Source: Campylobacter sp. RM16704
Lineage (GTDB): Bacteria; Campylobacterota; Campylobacteria; Campylobacterales; Campylobacteraceae
Length of the DNA stretch: 64,000 bases
NCBI RefSeq assembly: GCF_000816245.1
Contig: NZ_CP007769.1
Coordinates: 218,464 to 282,463, forward strand
Direction: 5' to 3'
Shown: piece after piece, positions 28,057 to 37,491 of the stretch
How the letters are laid out: each line of letters opens with the position of its first letter
Position numbering within the stretch: the stretch's first letter is position 1
Program-made: the position numbers and the translations under genes
The notes under the pieces: generated by a model
What the model saw: the letters and a program-made list of their open reading frames with translations, nothing else
Databases searched by the model: none
Told to the model about the DNA's origin: nothing

Positions 28057-28695
28057 TTATTTAATCTTTTGTAAATGTCTGTAAACACTGGGCTCTGAAA
28101 TATTTAAAAGTTCGGCAACTTTAGGGATTGTACCTTTTATATTAAATATTCCTTTTTTATATAAATTAGCAATTATTTTTTGTTTTTCTTTCGGCTTTAG
28201 ATTTTTATTTTTAAAATTATCTATATTTATGCTAGTAATATCTTCCACTATTTTCTCTAAATCAAAGTTAATATATTCTTTACTGTCTTGTTCAAGATGC
28301 TCATAGGAATTATCATAAATATTTCCAAGACTTAAAATTTCATCAGATATTTTTTTAAAGGACGAGGTATCATGATTAATACAAAGTAAACCTTCAAGTT
28401 TTTCATCTTTTTTAATAAAAAATGTTGAGCCTGAAGTGATTTGAGAATTTTTTGTAGAGGTTTTATAATGAGTAATATAATCACGTTCGAGATATATTTT
28501 ATTTTTAATCATTTCTATTGCAAAACCAGTAAGAGGTGAATTTATGGTTCTTTTGCTAATATGATTATTGGCAATTTCTGCTATATTAGTTCCATCTTCA
28601 CTTACATCATGTAAGACTATTTCATAATTTCTTCCTAAAGTATCGGCTAAAAATTTTACTAACTTAATATAGTAAGTTCTTGTTTCCTTGTCCAT
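28057..28695 (-). CDS. YheO/DauR-type PAS-HTH regulator, first copy (HeuR-like)
   Basis: Residues 1-120 form a YheO-like PAS domain (NYEIVLHDVSEDG, NNHISKRTINSPLT, GSTFFIKKDEKLEGLLCINHD) and residues 165-212 the DauR-type helix-turn-helix (KGTIPKVAELLNISEPSVYRHLQ). The family contains DauR and C. jejuni HeuR (Cj1387c), a regulator of haem utilisation. It lies head-to-head with katA, a haem enzyme, across 212 bp. A second paralogue is encoded at 33669-34337. RBS AAGGGG. Ligand unknown. Confidence 0.85.
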   Translation of the reverse strand: MDKETRTYYIKLVKFLADTLGRNYEIVLHDVSEDGTNIAEIANNHISKRTINSPLTGFAIEMIKNKIYLERDYITHYKTSTKNSQITSGSTFFIKKDEKLEGLLCINHDTSSFKKISDEILSLGNIYDNSYEHLEQDSKEYINFDLEKIVEDITSINIDNFKNKNLKPKEKQKIIANLYKKGIFNIKGTIPKVAELLNISEPSVYRHLQKIK

Positions 28696-28858
28696 ACCAT
28701 CCCCTTTTAATTAATTTTTTGTAGTAAAAATATTTAAAATAAACAATCTTATTTTTAACAATTTTATTACAAAATAAAAATATTTATGCTTAAAAAAATA
28801 TTATATTTAAAAAAATAATAATTTTTGTTAATTAATTTTATTTTAAATTCTATATGGA

Positions 28859-28864
28859 TATAAT
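28859..28864 (+). promoter_or_regulatory. -10 box of katA
   Basis: TATAAT in the context TATGGATATAAT, 43 bp before katA. The long AT-rich stretch around it contains near-palindromic AATAATAATT-type sequences that could be PerR or Fur sites, but none is clean enough to name. Confidence 0.55.
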
Positions 28865-28907
28865 TTATCAAAAAATAAAAATTATTATTTAATAAAAAGG
28901 AGACACA

Positions 28908-30332
28908 ATGAAAAAATTAACTAATGATTTTGGTAATATAGTTGCGGATAATCAAAATTCACTAAGTGCCGGTTCTAATGGACCGCTTTTAATGCAAGAT
29001 TATATTTTGCTTGAAAAACTTGCTCACCAAAATAGAGAAAGAATTCCAGAAAGAACAGTGCATGCGAAAGGAAGTGGTGCTTATGGAGAACTTAAAATCA
29101 CTAAAGATATTTCTCAATACACTAAAGCAAAAGTTTTACAGCTTGGAGAAAATACACCTTTATTTATAAGATTTTCAACCGTTGCAGGTGAAGCAGGTGC
29201 AGCTGATGCAGAAAGAGATGTAAGAGGTTTTGCAATTAAATTTTACACTAAAGAAGGAAATTGGGATTTAGTAGGCAATAATACTCCGACATTTTTTATA
29301 AGAGATGCGTATAAATTTCCTGATTTTATCCATACTCAAAAAAGAGATCCAAGAACTCATCTAAGAAGTAATAATGCTGCATGGGACTTTTGGACTTTAT
29401 GCCCTGAAAGCTTACATCAAGTTACTATTTTAATGAGTGATAGAGGAATTCCTGCAAGTTATCGTCATATGCATGGTTTTGGAAGTCACACTTATAGTTT
29501 GATTAATGATAAAAATGAAAGATTTTGGGTGAAATTTCATTTTAAAACAAAGCAAGGTATTAAAAATTTAACCAACGAAGAAGCGGCGAATTTAATAGCA
29601 AATGATAGAGAAAGCCATCAAAGAGATTTATATGAAGCTATTGAAAAAGGAGATTTTCCAAAATGGATTTTCCAAATTCAAGTTTTAAAAGAAGATGAAG
29701 CAGAAAAACTAGGTTTTAATCCTTTTGATTTAACCAAAGTTTGGCCACATAGTATTGCGCCTTTAATAGAAGTAGGTGAGTTAGTGCTTAATAAAAATGT
29801 GCAAAATTACTTTAATGAAGTAGAACAAGCTGCATTTAGTCCAAGCAATATCGTTCCTGGCATTGGTTTTAGTCCTGATAAAATGTTGCAAGCTAGAATC
29901 TTTTCTTATCCTGATGCACAAAGATATCGTATAGGGACAAATTATCATTTATTATCAGTTAATCGTGCAAAAAGCGAAGTAAATACTTATAATGTAGCAG
30001 GAGCTATGAATTTTGACACTTATAAAAATGGTCTTGCTTATTATGAGCCAAATAGTTATGATGATAGTCCAAAAGAAGATAAAAATTACCTAGAGCCTGA
30101 TTTGACACTTGAAGGTAATGCACAAAGATATGCTCCACTTGATGATGATTTTTACACCCAACCAAGAGCCTTGTTTGATATAATGAATGAAAATCAAAAA
30201 GAGCAATTGTTTAAAAACATAGCAGCTTCTATGAATGGGGTTGAAGAAAAAATCATACAAAGAGCATTAAGTCATTTTGAAAAAATTTCAAGTGAATATG
30301 CAAATGGCGTTAAAAAAGCTTTGAAAATGTAA
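28908..30332 (+). CDS. katA: Catalase
   Basis: Monofunctional haem catalase of the small-subunit clade, 474 aa; it breaks hydrogen peroxide into water and oxygen. The active-site stretch [16 protein letters not shown] has the distal His52, and the proximal haem-ligand motif [12 protein letters not shown] has Tyr334. NADPH-binding and core motifs ([22 protein letters not shown]) are intact. No signal peptide. The ankyrin gene follows within 53 bp, after a small hairpin, as in Cj1385-Cj1386. Confidence 0.97.
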   Translation: MKKLTNDFGNIVADNQNSLSAGSNGPLLMQDYILLEKLAHQNRERIPERTVHAKGSGAYGELKITKDISQYTKAKVLQLGENTPLFIRFSTVAGEAGAADAERDVRGFAIKFYTKEGNWDLVGNNTPTFFIRDAYKFPDFIHTQKRDPRTHLRSNNAAWDFWTLCPESLHQVTILMSDRGIPASYRHMHGFGSHTYSLINDKNERFWVKFHFKTKQGIKNLTNEEAANLIANDRESHQRDLYEAIEKGDFPKWIFQIQVLKEDEAEKLGFNPFDLTKVWPHSIAPLIEVGELVLNKNVQNYFNEVEQAAFSPSNIVPGIGFSPDKMLQARIFSYPDAQRYRIGTNYHLLSVNRAKSEVNTYNVAGAMNFDTYKNGLAYYEPNSYDDSPKEDKNYLEPDLTLEGNAQRYAPLDDDFYTQPRALFDIMNENQKEQLFKNIAASMNGVEEKIIQRALSHFEKISSEYANGVKKALKM

Positions 30333-30339
30333 TTTTTAC

Positions 30340-30360
30340 TTGCCACTTTAAAAGTGGCAA
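30340..30360 (+). other. Intercistronic hairpin between katA and the ankyrin gene
   Basis: TTGCCACT / AGTGGCAA stem (8 bp plus possible TT/AA) with no T run after it, so more likely an RNA-stability or partial-attenuation element than a full terminator. Confidence 0.5.
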
Positions 30361-30384
30361 ACTAAAGATTATAAAAGGAAAAAT

Positions 30385-30855
30385 ATGTTTAGCAATGAAG
30401 AAGAAAAAAGAATTCAAGAGCTTTGTGCTATGGCTTTTGATTATGCAAGAAAAAATGATTTGCAAAATTTAAAGATTATGATAGAAGCGGGTTTAAGTGT
30501 GAATTTAAAAAATCATAAAGGTGATAGTCTTTTAATGCTTGCAAGTTATCATAATTCTTATGAATGTGCTAAATTTTTATTAGAAAATGGAGCTAATGTA
30601 GATGAAAAAAATGATAGAGGGCAAACCCCATTAGCAGGGGTGTGTTTTAAAGGATATCTACCTATGTGTAAGCTTTTAGTAGAATATGGGGCAAATATTG
30701 ATGAAAACAACGGTCTTGGTATGACGCCTTTTACTTTTGCACTAATGTTTGGACATAGTGATATAGTAGAGTTTTTAACAAAGCAGTCTAAAAAAAGTTT
30801 TTTTAAAAAAATAGCTTTTAGTGTGTTAAAAATTTTTAAAAGAAAGAAAAGTTAA
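30385..30855 (+). CDS. Ankyrin-repeat protein, catalase partner (Cj1386-like)
   Basis: A 156-aa cytosolic protein with about three ankyrin repeats (residues 22-125), seen as DLQNLKIMIEAGLSVNLKNHKGDSLLMLAS, YECAKFLLENGANVDEKNDRGQTPLAGV and LPMCKLLVEYGANIDENNGLGMTPFTFA. The C-terminus is short and basic. In C. jejuni the homologue Cj1386 is needed for full haem content of KatA, so it likely helps haem delivery. Cotranscribed with katA. Confidence 0.85.
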   Translation: MFSNEEEKRIQELCAMAFDYARKNDLQNLKIMIEAGLSVNLKNHKGDSLLMLASYHNSYECAKFLLENGANVDEKNDRGQTPLAGVCFKGYLPMCKLLVEYGANIDENNGLGMTPFTFALMFGHSDIVEFLTKQSKKSFFKKIAFSVLKIFKRKKS

Positions 30856-30915
30856 ACTCTTTGAAAAAATAAAAATTATAAAATTATCCTTTTATTTGTA
30901 AATAGAAGGATAGAT

Positions 30916-32319
30916 ATGTCACAAAAAGCAGAGAAATTATGGGGTGGACGCTTTGATTTGCCTACAAACAAATTAGTTGAAGAATACACCGCTTCATTAT
31001 TAGTTGAGCCAAGACTTGCTCCTTTTGATATACAAGGAAGTATAATCCACTGCACTATGCTTGCAAAACAAGGCATTATAAAAGAAGATGAAGCAAAGAC
31101 TATCATCAAGGGTTTAGAACAAGTTAGAGAAGAAATTCAAAATGGTACTTTTGTTTTTGATATAGCTGATGAGGATATTCATATGGCTGTAGAAAAAAGA
31201 ATGACGCAAATCATAGGTTCAGTAGGTGGAAAGCTTCATACTGCAAGAAGTAGGAATGATCAAACAACGCTTGATTCAAAAATGCATATGATGGCTGTTG
31301 TAAAAGAAAATTTAAATCAAATCATTGCCTTACAAGAAGAAATTATCCATCAAGCTCAAAAAAATATAAAAGCTATTATGCCAGGTTATACACATTTACA
31401 AACTGGTCAACCTATACTTTTTTCACATTGGATTATGGCGTATTTTTGGATGTTAAGTAGGGATTATTCTCGTTTTGAAGATTTATATAAAAGAATGAAT
31501 GAGTGTCCTTTAGGAGCAGCTGCACTTGGTGGAACAACATTTAATATAGACAGACATTTTTGTGCCAAAGAACTAGGTTTTACTAAACCAACAGAAAATA
31601 GTATTGATAGCGTAAGCGATAGAGATCATATGGTTGAATTTACTGCTATTGCCGCAATGTGCTTTATGCACCTTAGTCGTTTTTGCGAAGAGCTTATACT
31701 TTTTTCAAGCCAAGATTTTAAATTTATAGAATTAAGTGATGATTTTTGTACTGGTTCAAGCATAATGCCTCAAAAGAAAAATCCAGATGTTGCTGAAAAA
31801 ATGCGTGGTAAGACAGGTAGAATGTATGGCAATGTTATGGCAATGCTAACTATTATGAAAGGTATTCCACTAGCTTATAATACTGATATGAGTGAAGATA
31901 AGGCTCAAGTTTATGATTCTATGGATACTTTAATGACTAGTTTAAAAATCATAACTCCTATGATAGAAAAAATGCAAGTAAATGCTAATAATACAAGAGC
32001 AGCAGCTGCAAAAGGCTTTTCAAATGCCACAGATATGGCTGATTATTTAGTAAGAAAAAATATACCTTTTAGAGAAGCTCATAGTATAGTAGGTAGTGTG
32101 GTAAATTACTGCATTAAACATGGAAAAATGCTTGAAGAACTTAGCATGGAAGAATTCCATCAATTTAATGAAAATATTCAAGAAGATATATATGAGGCAA
32201 TTGCTTTAGAAACTTGTGTAAATGCAAGGCTTTCTTATGGTGGTACAGGAGCTAAAGTGGTGTTAGAGCAAATTGAACATGCAAAAGAACTTTTAGCTAA
32301 ATATAAAAATAAGGTATAA
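30916..32319 (+). CDS. argH: Argininosuccinate lyase
   Basis: ArgH cleaves argininosuccinate to arginine and fumarate. A 467-aa member of the fumarase/aspartase superfamily, with the N-terminal LWGGRF, SRNDQ, the TGQPILFSHW region and the signature GSSIMPQKKNP from residue 280. It lies between the katA-ankyrin pair and a broken Dcu-type gene that starts 5 bp after its stop. In C. jejuni argH is elsewhere (Cj0931c), so this placement is a rearrangement relative to that species. Confidence 0.96.
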   Translation: MSQKAEKLWGGRFDLPTNKLVEEYTASLLVEPRLAPFDIQGSIIHCTMLAKQGIIKEDEAKTIIKGLEQVREEIQNGTFVFDIADEDIHMAVEKRMTQIIGSVGGKLHTARSRNDQTTLDSKMHMMAVVKENLNQIIALQEEIIHQAQKNIKAIMPGYTHLQTGQPILFSHWIMAYFWMLSRDYSRFEDLYKRMNECPLGAAALGGTTFNIDRHFCAKELGFTKPTENSIDSVSDRDHMVEFTAIAAMCFMHLSRFCEELILFSSQDFKFIELSDDFCTGSSIMPQKKNPDVAEKMRGKTGRMYGNVMAMLTIMKGIPLAYNTDMSEDKAQVYDSMDTLMTSLKIITPMIEKMQVNANNTRAAAAKGFSNATDMADYLVRKNIPFREAHSIVGSVVNYCIKHGKMLEELSMEEFHQFNENIQEDIYEAIALETCVNARLSYGGTGAKVVLEQIEHAKELLAKYKNKV

Positions 32320-32324
32320 AATTA

Positions 32325-33665
32325 ATGGATATTATTTTTTATATTAGAATTTTTCATTATTTTTTCTATGATAGCCATAGGTGGTAGATATGGTGGCATA
32401 GGACTTGGTATTGCAGGTGGACTCGGTGTGTGTATTTTAGTGTTAGTTTTTGGTATGCAACCAGCTTCACTTCCTGTGAGTGTTGTTTTTATTATACTTG
32501 CTGTAATTACTTGTGTGAGTGTTTTGCAAAGTGCAGGTGGACTTGATTTACTAGTAAAAATAGCAGAAAAATTGCTTAAGAAAAAACCTCAAGCTATTGT
32601 TTTCATGGGACCTTTGATTAGTTCTACATTTACTATATTTTGTGGTACTACTTATGTGGCATTTTCTATTTATCCAGTGATAGCTGAAGTTGCGGCTGAT
32701 GCTAAAATTCGTCCTGAAAGACCACTTTCGGTTTCAGTTATAGCAGCAGGTATTGCAGTGGTGGTTTCTCCTATGAGTGCTGCTACTGCAGGCATGGTGG
32801 CTATTTTAGCTGTTAGTGGTGTAGGGCTTGTTCAAATATTAACTGTGGTAATGCCAGCATTTTTAATTGGTGTTGTATGTGCTTGTTTGAGTGTTTTTAA
32901 AAGAGGCAAAGAACTTGAAAAAGATGAGGAGTTTCAAAGAAGAGTAAAAGCAGAGGGAATATCAGTTTTTAACTCAAGATAAACAAGAAGATAAACAAGA
33001 AACAGATCCTAAAGTAAAAAGAGCTTTATTGATATTTGTTTTGGGAATTTTAACTATTATTTTCTTTGGAACTTTTACGAGTTTATTGCCTCATTATGAG
33101 CTTGCAAATGGTAAAATAGAAAGACTTTCTACTCCAAATTTAATCCAAATGATCATGCTTGCAACAGCTTGTTTGATTATGCTTTTTGCTAAAGTTCCTG
33201 CTAATAAGCTTGGTGATGCTTCGGTATTTAAATCAGGACTGATAGGCGTTGTAGGGGTTTTTTGGTATAGCTTGGATGACAGGAACATTTTTTGAAGCTT
33301 ATAAGCCTTTATTTAGTGATTCTTTATCGCATATTGTAGAGGATTATCCATATTTATTTGGTGTGGCTTTATTTGCCTTTTCTATGGTGATTTTTTCTCC
33401 TTCAGCAACTGTAGCTGCTTTGATGCCTTTGGGTGTGAGTTTGGGAATTCCTCCTCAAATTCTTATCGTGCTTTATCCTTGTGTAAGTGGAGACTTTATA
33501 GTACCAGGTGCAAATCAAATAGCATGTGTGGTTTTTTATAGAACAGGTACAACAAAAATAGGTAAATTTGTAGTCAATCACTCTTATTTAAGACCTAGTT
33601 TTGTTTTAATTATTAGTGCAACAATATCAGGTTATTTCATATCACAAATTGTTTTTGATTTTTAA
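32325..33665 (+). pseudogene. Dcu-type (DcuA/DcuB) C4-dicarboxylate transporter, three frameshifts
   Basis: Conceptual translation gives a full-length Dcu carrier of 446 codons, if one T is removed from each of three T tracts: T6 at 32335-32340, T5 at 32966-32970 and T6 at 33258-33263. Readable pieces are 32368-32982, 32986-33291 (in the second frame) and 33276-33665, with Dcu motifs SAGGLDLLVKIAEKLL, PVIAEVAADAKIRPERPLS and TGTTKIGKFVVNHSYLRP. Dcu proteins exchange fumarate, aspartate and succinate. The ATG at 32325 follows AAGG. Whether all three shifts are real or sequencing errors cannot be told from this window. Confidence 0.88.
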
Positions 33666-33668
33666 AGG

Positions 33669-34337
33669 CTACTTTTTAAGCTTTTGTAAATACCTATAGA
33701 CGCTAGGTTCTGATATATTAAGCGACTTAGCAACTATAGGTATGCTTCCTTTAATGTTAAAAATTCCTTTCGAATGAAGCTTTTTAATAATTTCATCTTT
33801 TTGCTCAGTGCTTAAGCTATATCCTGAATTTAAATATTTTAAGTCTATGTTTTCAGCTAAGATATCTTCTATAGAATGACTAAGTGTTTCTATATTACTC
33901 ACATTATGTAAATTTACATTGTTTTGATTTTGAATGTTTAATAAATCACTAAAATCATTGATTTTTTCAAGCTCTATAATTTTACTAATAGCATTGCGAA
34001 TTTCTGTAGTATCATGATTTATACACAAAATTCCTACAATTTTATTTTGATTTTTGATAAAAAAAGTTGATCCTGTAACTATTTTAGATTTACCTACTTT
34101 TGCTTTGTAATCACATAAAAAATCTTTATTTAGATATTCTTTTTCTTGTATTAATTCACTTGCAAAAGATGTTAATGGGGAGTTAGTAGTTCTTCCACTA
34201 ATATGATTATTTGCTATAGCTGCTATATATGAACCTTCTTCAGAAATTACATGAAATACTATTTCGTAATTACTTCCAAGGACTTGTCCTAAGAACTGAG
34301 TAAGTTTTATAAATAATTCTTTTTGTTGCTCATCCAT
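33669..34337 (-). CDS. YheO/DauR-type PAS-HTH regulator, second copy
   Basis: Same architecture as the protein encoded at 28057-28695: PAS-like domain (NYEIVFHVISEEG, NNHISGRTTNSPLTSFA, GSTFFIKNQNKIVGILCINHD) and C-terminal helix-turn-helix (KGSIPIVAKSLNISEPSVYRYLQ), with a variable middle. By synteny with the RidA-like gene, this copy is the positional counterpart of HeuR (Cj1387c in front of Cj1388). It diverges from the RidA operon, whose promoter contains repeated sites. It may sense a product of that operon or haem. Confidence 0.85.
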   Translation of the reverse strand: MDEQQKELFIKLTQFLGQVLGSNYEIVFHVISEEGSYIAAIANNHISGRTTNSPLTSFASELIQEKEYLNKDFLCDYKAKVGKSKIVTGSTFFIKNQNKIVGILCINHDTTEIRNAISKIIELEKINDFSDLLNIQNQNNVNLHNVSNIETLSHSIEDILAENIDLKYLNSGYSLSTEQKDEIIKKLHSKGIFNIKGSIPIVAKSLNISEPSVYRYLQKLKK

Positions 34338-34366
34338 AATCTAGACCTTTTTGTTGTTTTTTTGTT

Positions 34367-34372
34367 ATTTTA
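34367..34372 (-). promoter_or_regulatory. -10 box of the second YheO/DauR-type gene
   Basis: TAAAAT on the minus strand in TTTTGTAAAAT, 30 bp upstream of the start codon. Confidence 0.45.
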
Positions 34373-34414
34373 CAAAATATTTTCATCAAAATCATTAATT
34401 TTTATCATAAAAAA

Positions 34415-34431
34415 AATTATTATGATGATAA
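34415..34431 (+). promoter_or_regulatory. Operator-like direct repeat, copy 1 (RidA operon)
   Basis: AATTATTATGATGATAA, 17 bp. A diverged inverted counterpart (TTTATCATAA) lies just upstream at about 34401-34410. The second copy begins exactly 33 bp downstream. Confidence 0.6.
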
Positions 34432-34438
34432 AAAAATA

Positions 34439-34467
34439 TTGACAATTAATTATTATGATGATAATAT
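34439..34467 (+). promoter_or_regulatory. Promoter of the RidA operon
   Basis: TTGACA at 34439-34444, 17-bp spacer, TAATAT at 34462-34467. This is an unusually good -35 box for Campylobacter. The operator-like repeat copy 2 covers most of the spacer and the -10. Confidence 0.65.
34448..34464 (+). promoter_or_regulatory. Operator-like direct repeat, copy 2 (RidA operon)
   Basis: Identical 17 bp to copy 1, within the promoter spacer; a protein bound here would block RNA polymerase. The natural candidate is the divergently encoded YheO/DauR-type regulator. Confidence 0.6.
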
Positions 34468-34499
34468 TATATCACTATTAAATTATACAAGGAGTACAC

Positions 34500-34862
34500 A
34501 TGGCAAATTATCCAAAGGCTATAGGTCCATATTCAGCTTATAGAGAAGCTAATGGTTTATTATTTATTTCAGGACAACTTCCTATTAATCCTGAAAGTGG
34601 TAATATAGAAAGCGAAGATGTAAAAGAACAAACTAGACAATCTTTGTTAAATATTAAGGCTATATTAGAAGAAAATAATCTTTATTTTAATAATGTTATT
34701 AAAACAATTTGTTTTTTAGCAAATATTGATGATTTTTTAGCTTTCAATGAGATTTATTCTGAATTTTTCGCAGCTCCATACCCTGCAAGAAGTGCTTTTG
34801 CTGTAAAAGATCTTCCTAAGGGTGCAAAAGTGGAGATAGAGGTTATTGCTCATAAAGGATAG
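34500..34862 (+). CDS. RidA family enamine/imine deaminase
   Basis: A 120-aa RidA/YjgF protein with the family motifs IGPYSAYREANGLLFISGQLP and the C-terminal PARSAFAVKDLPKGAKVEIEVIA, including the key Arg of PARSAF. RidA hydrolyses reactive 2-aminoacrylate and other imines formed by PLP enzymes. The operon downstream encodes such an enzyme (36319-37488), which fits. Counterpart of Cj1388. The RBS AAGGAG is strong. First gene of a five-gene operon with gaps of 3 to 13 bp. Confidence 0.9.
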   Translation: MANYPKAIGPYSAYREANGLLFISGQLPINPESGNIESEDVKEQTRQSLLNIKAILEENNLYFNNVIKTICFLANIDDFLAFNEIYSEFFAAPYPARSAFAVKDLPKGAKVEIEVIAHKG

Positions 34863-34865
34863 AAT

Positions 34866-36305
34866 ATGTTAGGTTTATTTTTTGCAGGATGCTCTGTAGT
34901 ATTGTTAGTTTTTATGCTTTATAAAAAAATCAACGCTCATATGGCGTTGCTTTTGAGTGGTTTGCTCTTGTTAGCTTTAGCAGGAATTTTTGGACTTTCT
35001 CCTATTATTAGTGAAAAGCAATCTTTACATTTAGGTATTTTTGATATTTTCCAAGTAGTAAATACCAAAATGTCAAGCACTTTAGCAGGACTTGGACTTA
35101 CTTTGATGTGTATAGCAGGGTTTTCTGCATATATGGATCATGTGGGTGCAAGTTATGCTTTATTCAAAGTATTTGAAAGACCTTTAAAGGCAGTAAAATC
35201 ACCTTATATTTTATTGCTAGTTTCTTATTTTGTAGTTCAATTTTTAGTGCTTTTTATACCTTCACATGCAGGTTTAGCACTTTTGCTTATGGTTACAATG
35301 TATCCTATTTTGGTGCGTTCGGGTGTTTCTAAGCTTTCAGCACTTTCAGTAATTGGAATTTGTCAATATATTGACCACGGACCTGGAAGTGGTAATGTGA
35401 TTTTAGCTGCAAAAACTGCTGAAATTGATCCTGCGGTGTATTTTGTGCATTATCAGCTTCCTACAACTGTGCCTATCATCATAGCAGTAGGTATTGCAAT
35501 TTATTTTTGTGCTAAATATTTTGATAACAAAGAAAATTTTGTATTTAATCGTGATGAGGTTGAAAAAGAATTAGTTGAGCATGATGGTAAAAATGAAGAA
35601 CTTAAAAAACCACCTAGAATTTATGCAATTTTACCTATTATACCTCTAGTGTTAATTTTGGGTTTTAGTAGCGTTTTAGATAGCATTATGGTTTTAATGG
35701 GGCTTACAACTATGGAAGAAGTTAAGGCAGCTTCATCTACAGCTATAAAAATGAATGTTCCAGTTGCAATGATGATCTCAACCTTTATAGCAATTATTTT
35801 TGAAATTATTCGTTATAAAAGTTTAATTGATACTTTAAATTCTATCATGGTATTTTTCAAGGGTATGGGACATTTGTTTGTGATTACAGTTTCTTTGATC
35901 GTTTGTGGTCAAGTCTTTGCAAGTGGACTTTTATCAGTTGGTTTTGTGGATACTTTAATAGGTTTTGCGAAAGATGCAGGTTTTGGGGTGCTTGCTATTA
36001 TCATAGCTGTGTCTATTTTACTTGCTGTATGTGCGTTTTTAATGGGTTCAGGAAATGCAGCATTTTTCTCTTTCGCACCACTTATCCCAAATATAGCAAA
36101 ATCTTTTGGCGTTGAAACCATAGCTATGATAGCACCTATTCAAATCATGACAGGTTTTGGTAGATGTGTTTCGCCTATTGCGCCTGCTATTTTGGCAATT
36201 TCAGCTATGGCTAAAGTAAATCCATTACAAGTTGTAAAAAGAACAGCTATTCCTATGCTTGTAGCTGCTATTGTTAATGTGATTATGACTTATATTTATC
36301 TATAA
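34866..36305 (+). CDS. DcuC-like anaerobic C4-dicarboxylate carrier
   Basis: A 479-aa polytopic protein with about 12 hydrophobic helices, matching the DcuC/arsenite-permease-like family: HAGLALLLMVTMYPILVRSGVSKLSA, QYIDHGPGSGNVILAAKTAEI and the C-terminal MGSGNAAFFSFAPLIP and GFGRCVSPIAPAILAISAMAK. DcuC carriers move succinate, fumarate or aspartate. As I recall, the C. jejuni NCTC 11168 counterpart, Cj1389, is a pseudogene; this one is intact. It probably imports the operon's substrate or exports its fumarate product. Confidence 0.85.
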   Translation: MLGLFFAGCSVVLLVFMLYKKINAHMALLLSGLLLLALAGIFGLSPIISEKQSLHLGIFDIFQVVNTKMSSTLAGLGLTLMCIAGFSAYMDHVGASYALFKVFERPLKAVKSPYILLLVSYFVVQFLVLFIPSHAGLALLLMVTMYPILVRSGVSKLSALSVIGICQYIDHGPGSGNVILAAKTAEIDPAVYFVHYQLPTTVPIIIAVGIAIYFCAKYFDNKENFVFNRDEVEKELVEHDGKNEELKKPPRIYAILPIIPLVLILGFSSVLDSIMVLMGLTTMEEVKAASSTAIKMNVPVAMMISTFIAIIFEIIRYKSLIDTLNSIMVFFKGMGHLFVITVSLIVCGQVFASGLLSVGFVDTLIGFAKDAGFGVLAIIIAVSILLAVCAFLMGSGNAAFFSFAPLIPNIAKSFGVETIAMIAPIQIMTGFGRCVSPIAPAILAISAMAKVNPLQVVKRTAIPMLVAAIVNVIMTYIYL

Positions 36306-36318
36306 AAAGGAGTACAAA

Positions 36319-37488
36319 ATGAACAACAAAACTAAATTAATCCACCTAGGAAGAGGCGATCAAAATGCTGAGGTAAGACCTGTTAATCCAACCCTAATGC
36401 GTGCATCAACTATACTTTTTAAAGATCATGCAACTTGGCAAAAATACCGCGAACTAAGAAAAACTGATCGTGTTTTAAGTTATGGTGCTAGAGGAACAGC
36501 AACTAATTTTGAACTTGAAAAACTAATTTGTGCGCTTGAAGGTGGCCATAGAGCGCAACTTTTCCCAACAGGACTTGCAGCACTAGCTATGGTGCTTTTA
36601 AATTATGCTAGCAAAGATGCTCATTTTTTAATTACTGATGCTATTTATGGACCTGTTAGAACGATTTGTGATTTGTTTTTAACTAAAATGGGTGTAGAAA
36701 TTGACTTTTTAAAAGCTGATGCTTCTGATGTAGAAGAAAAAATCAAACCAAACACAAAATTAATCCTTTGTGAAAGCCCAGGTTCTATACTTTATGAAAT
36801 CATAGATTTACCAAAACTTTGTGAAATTGCACACAAACATAATATACCAGTAGCGATTGATAATACTTATTCAAGTGGGTATTTTTTAAATCCACTTGAG
36901 CTTGGTGTGGATATTTCAGTGATTGCAGCGACTAAGTACTTAAGTGGGCATTCAGATGTTACTATGGGTATAGTAGTGATTAATGAAAAAGAATGGAAAA
37001 ATTTCGACAAATTGCCAGAAGCTTTAGGATTTACTACAAGCCCTGATGATGCTTATTTGGTGCTTCGTGGTATGAGAACTTTAGATGTAAGAATGAAAGC
37101 TCATGAAAAAAGTGCGGATGAGATAGTAGAGTTTTTACAAAGTAGAAAAGAAGTTAAAACAATCTTTTATCCAAAATTAAAAACTCATCCAAACCATGAA
37201 GTTTTTATGCGTGATCATAAAGGTGCTAACGGTATGGTAACGATTGAATTTGCAGATGGTATTTCTAAAGAACAAGCCATTAAATTTGTAGATAATTTAG
37301 AGTATTTTTCAATCGGTGCAAGCTGGGGTGGATATGAGAGTTTAGCTACTGTTACTACTCCACCAAGAACGGCAACAGATTGGAGTGCTAGAGGGCCTTT
37401 TGTGAGATTTCATATAGGTCTTGAAGATAGTAAGGATTTGATTGCTGATTTAAAACAAGCATTTGAAAAAATAAATTTTAAAGGATAG
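36319..37488 (+). CDS. PLP-dependent Cys/Met-metabolism enzyme (cystathionine beta-lyase-like)
   Basis: A 389-aa fold-type I PLP enzyme. PLP Lys206 is in AATKYLSGHSDVTMG; DNTYSSGYFLNPLELG gives the phosphate and Asp region; the N-terminal YGARGTATNFELEKLICALEGGHRAQLFPTG motif is as in MetC. MetC cleaves cystathionine to homocysteine, pyruvate and ammonia, via 2-aminoacrylate, the classic RidA substrate. Substrate specificity cannot be fixed from sequence. Homologous to the metC pieces Cj1392/Cj1393, which I recall are broken in C. jejuni NCTC 11168. RBS AAAGGAG before the ATG. Confidence 0.88.
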   Translation: MNNKTKLIHLGRGDQNAEVRPVNPTLMRASTILFKDHATWQKYRELRKTDRVLSYGARGTATNFELEKLICALEGGHRAQLFPTGLAALAMVLLNYASKDAHFLITDAIYGPVRTICDLFLTKMGVEIDFLKADASDVEEKIKPNTKLILCESPGSILYEIIDLPKLCEIAHKHNIPVAIDNTYSSGYFLNPLELGVDISVIAATKYLSGHSDVTMGIVVINEKEWKNFDKLPEALGFTTSPDDAYLVLRGMRTLDVRMKAHEKSADEIVEFLQSRKEVKTIFYPKLKTHPNHEVFMRDHKGANGMVTIEFADGISKEQAIKFVDNLEYFSIGASWGGYESLATVTTPPRTATDWSARGPFVRFHIGLEDSKDLIADLKQAFEKINFKG

Positions 37489-37491
37489 GCT

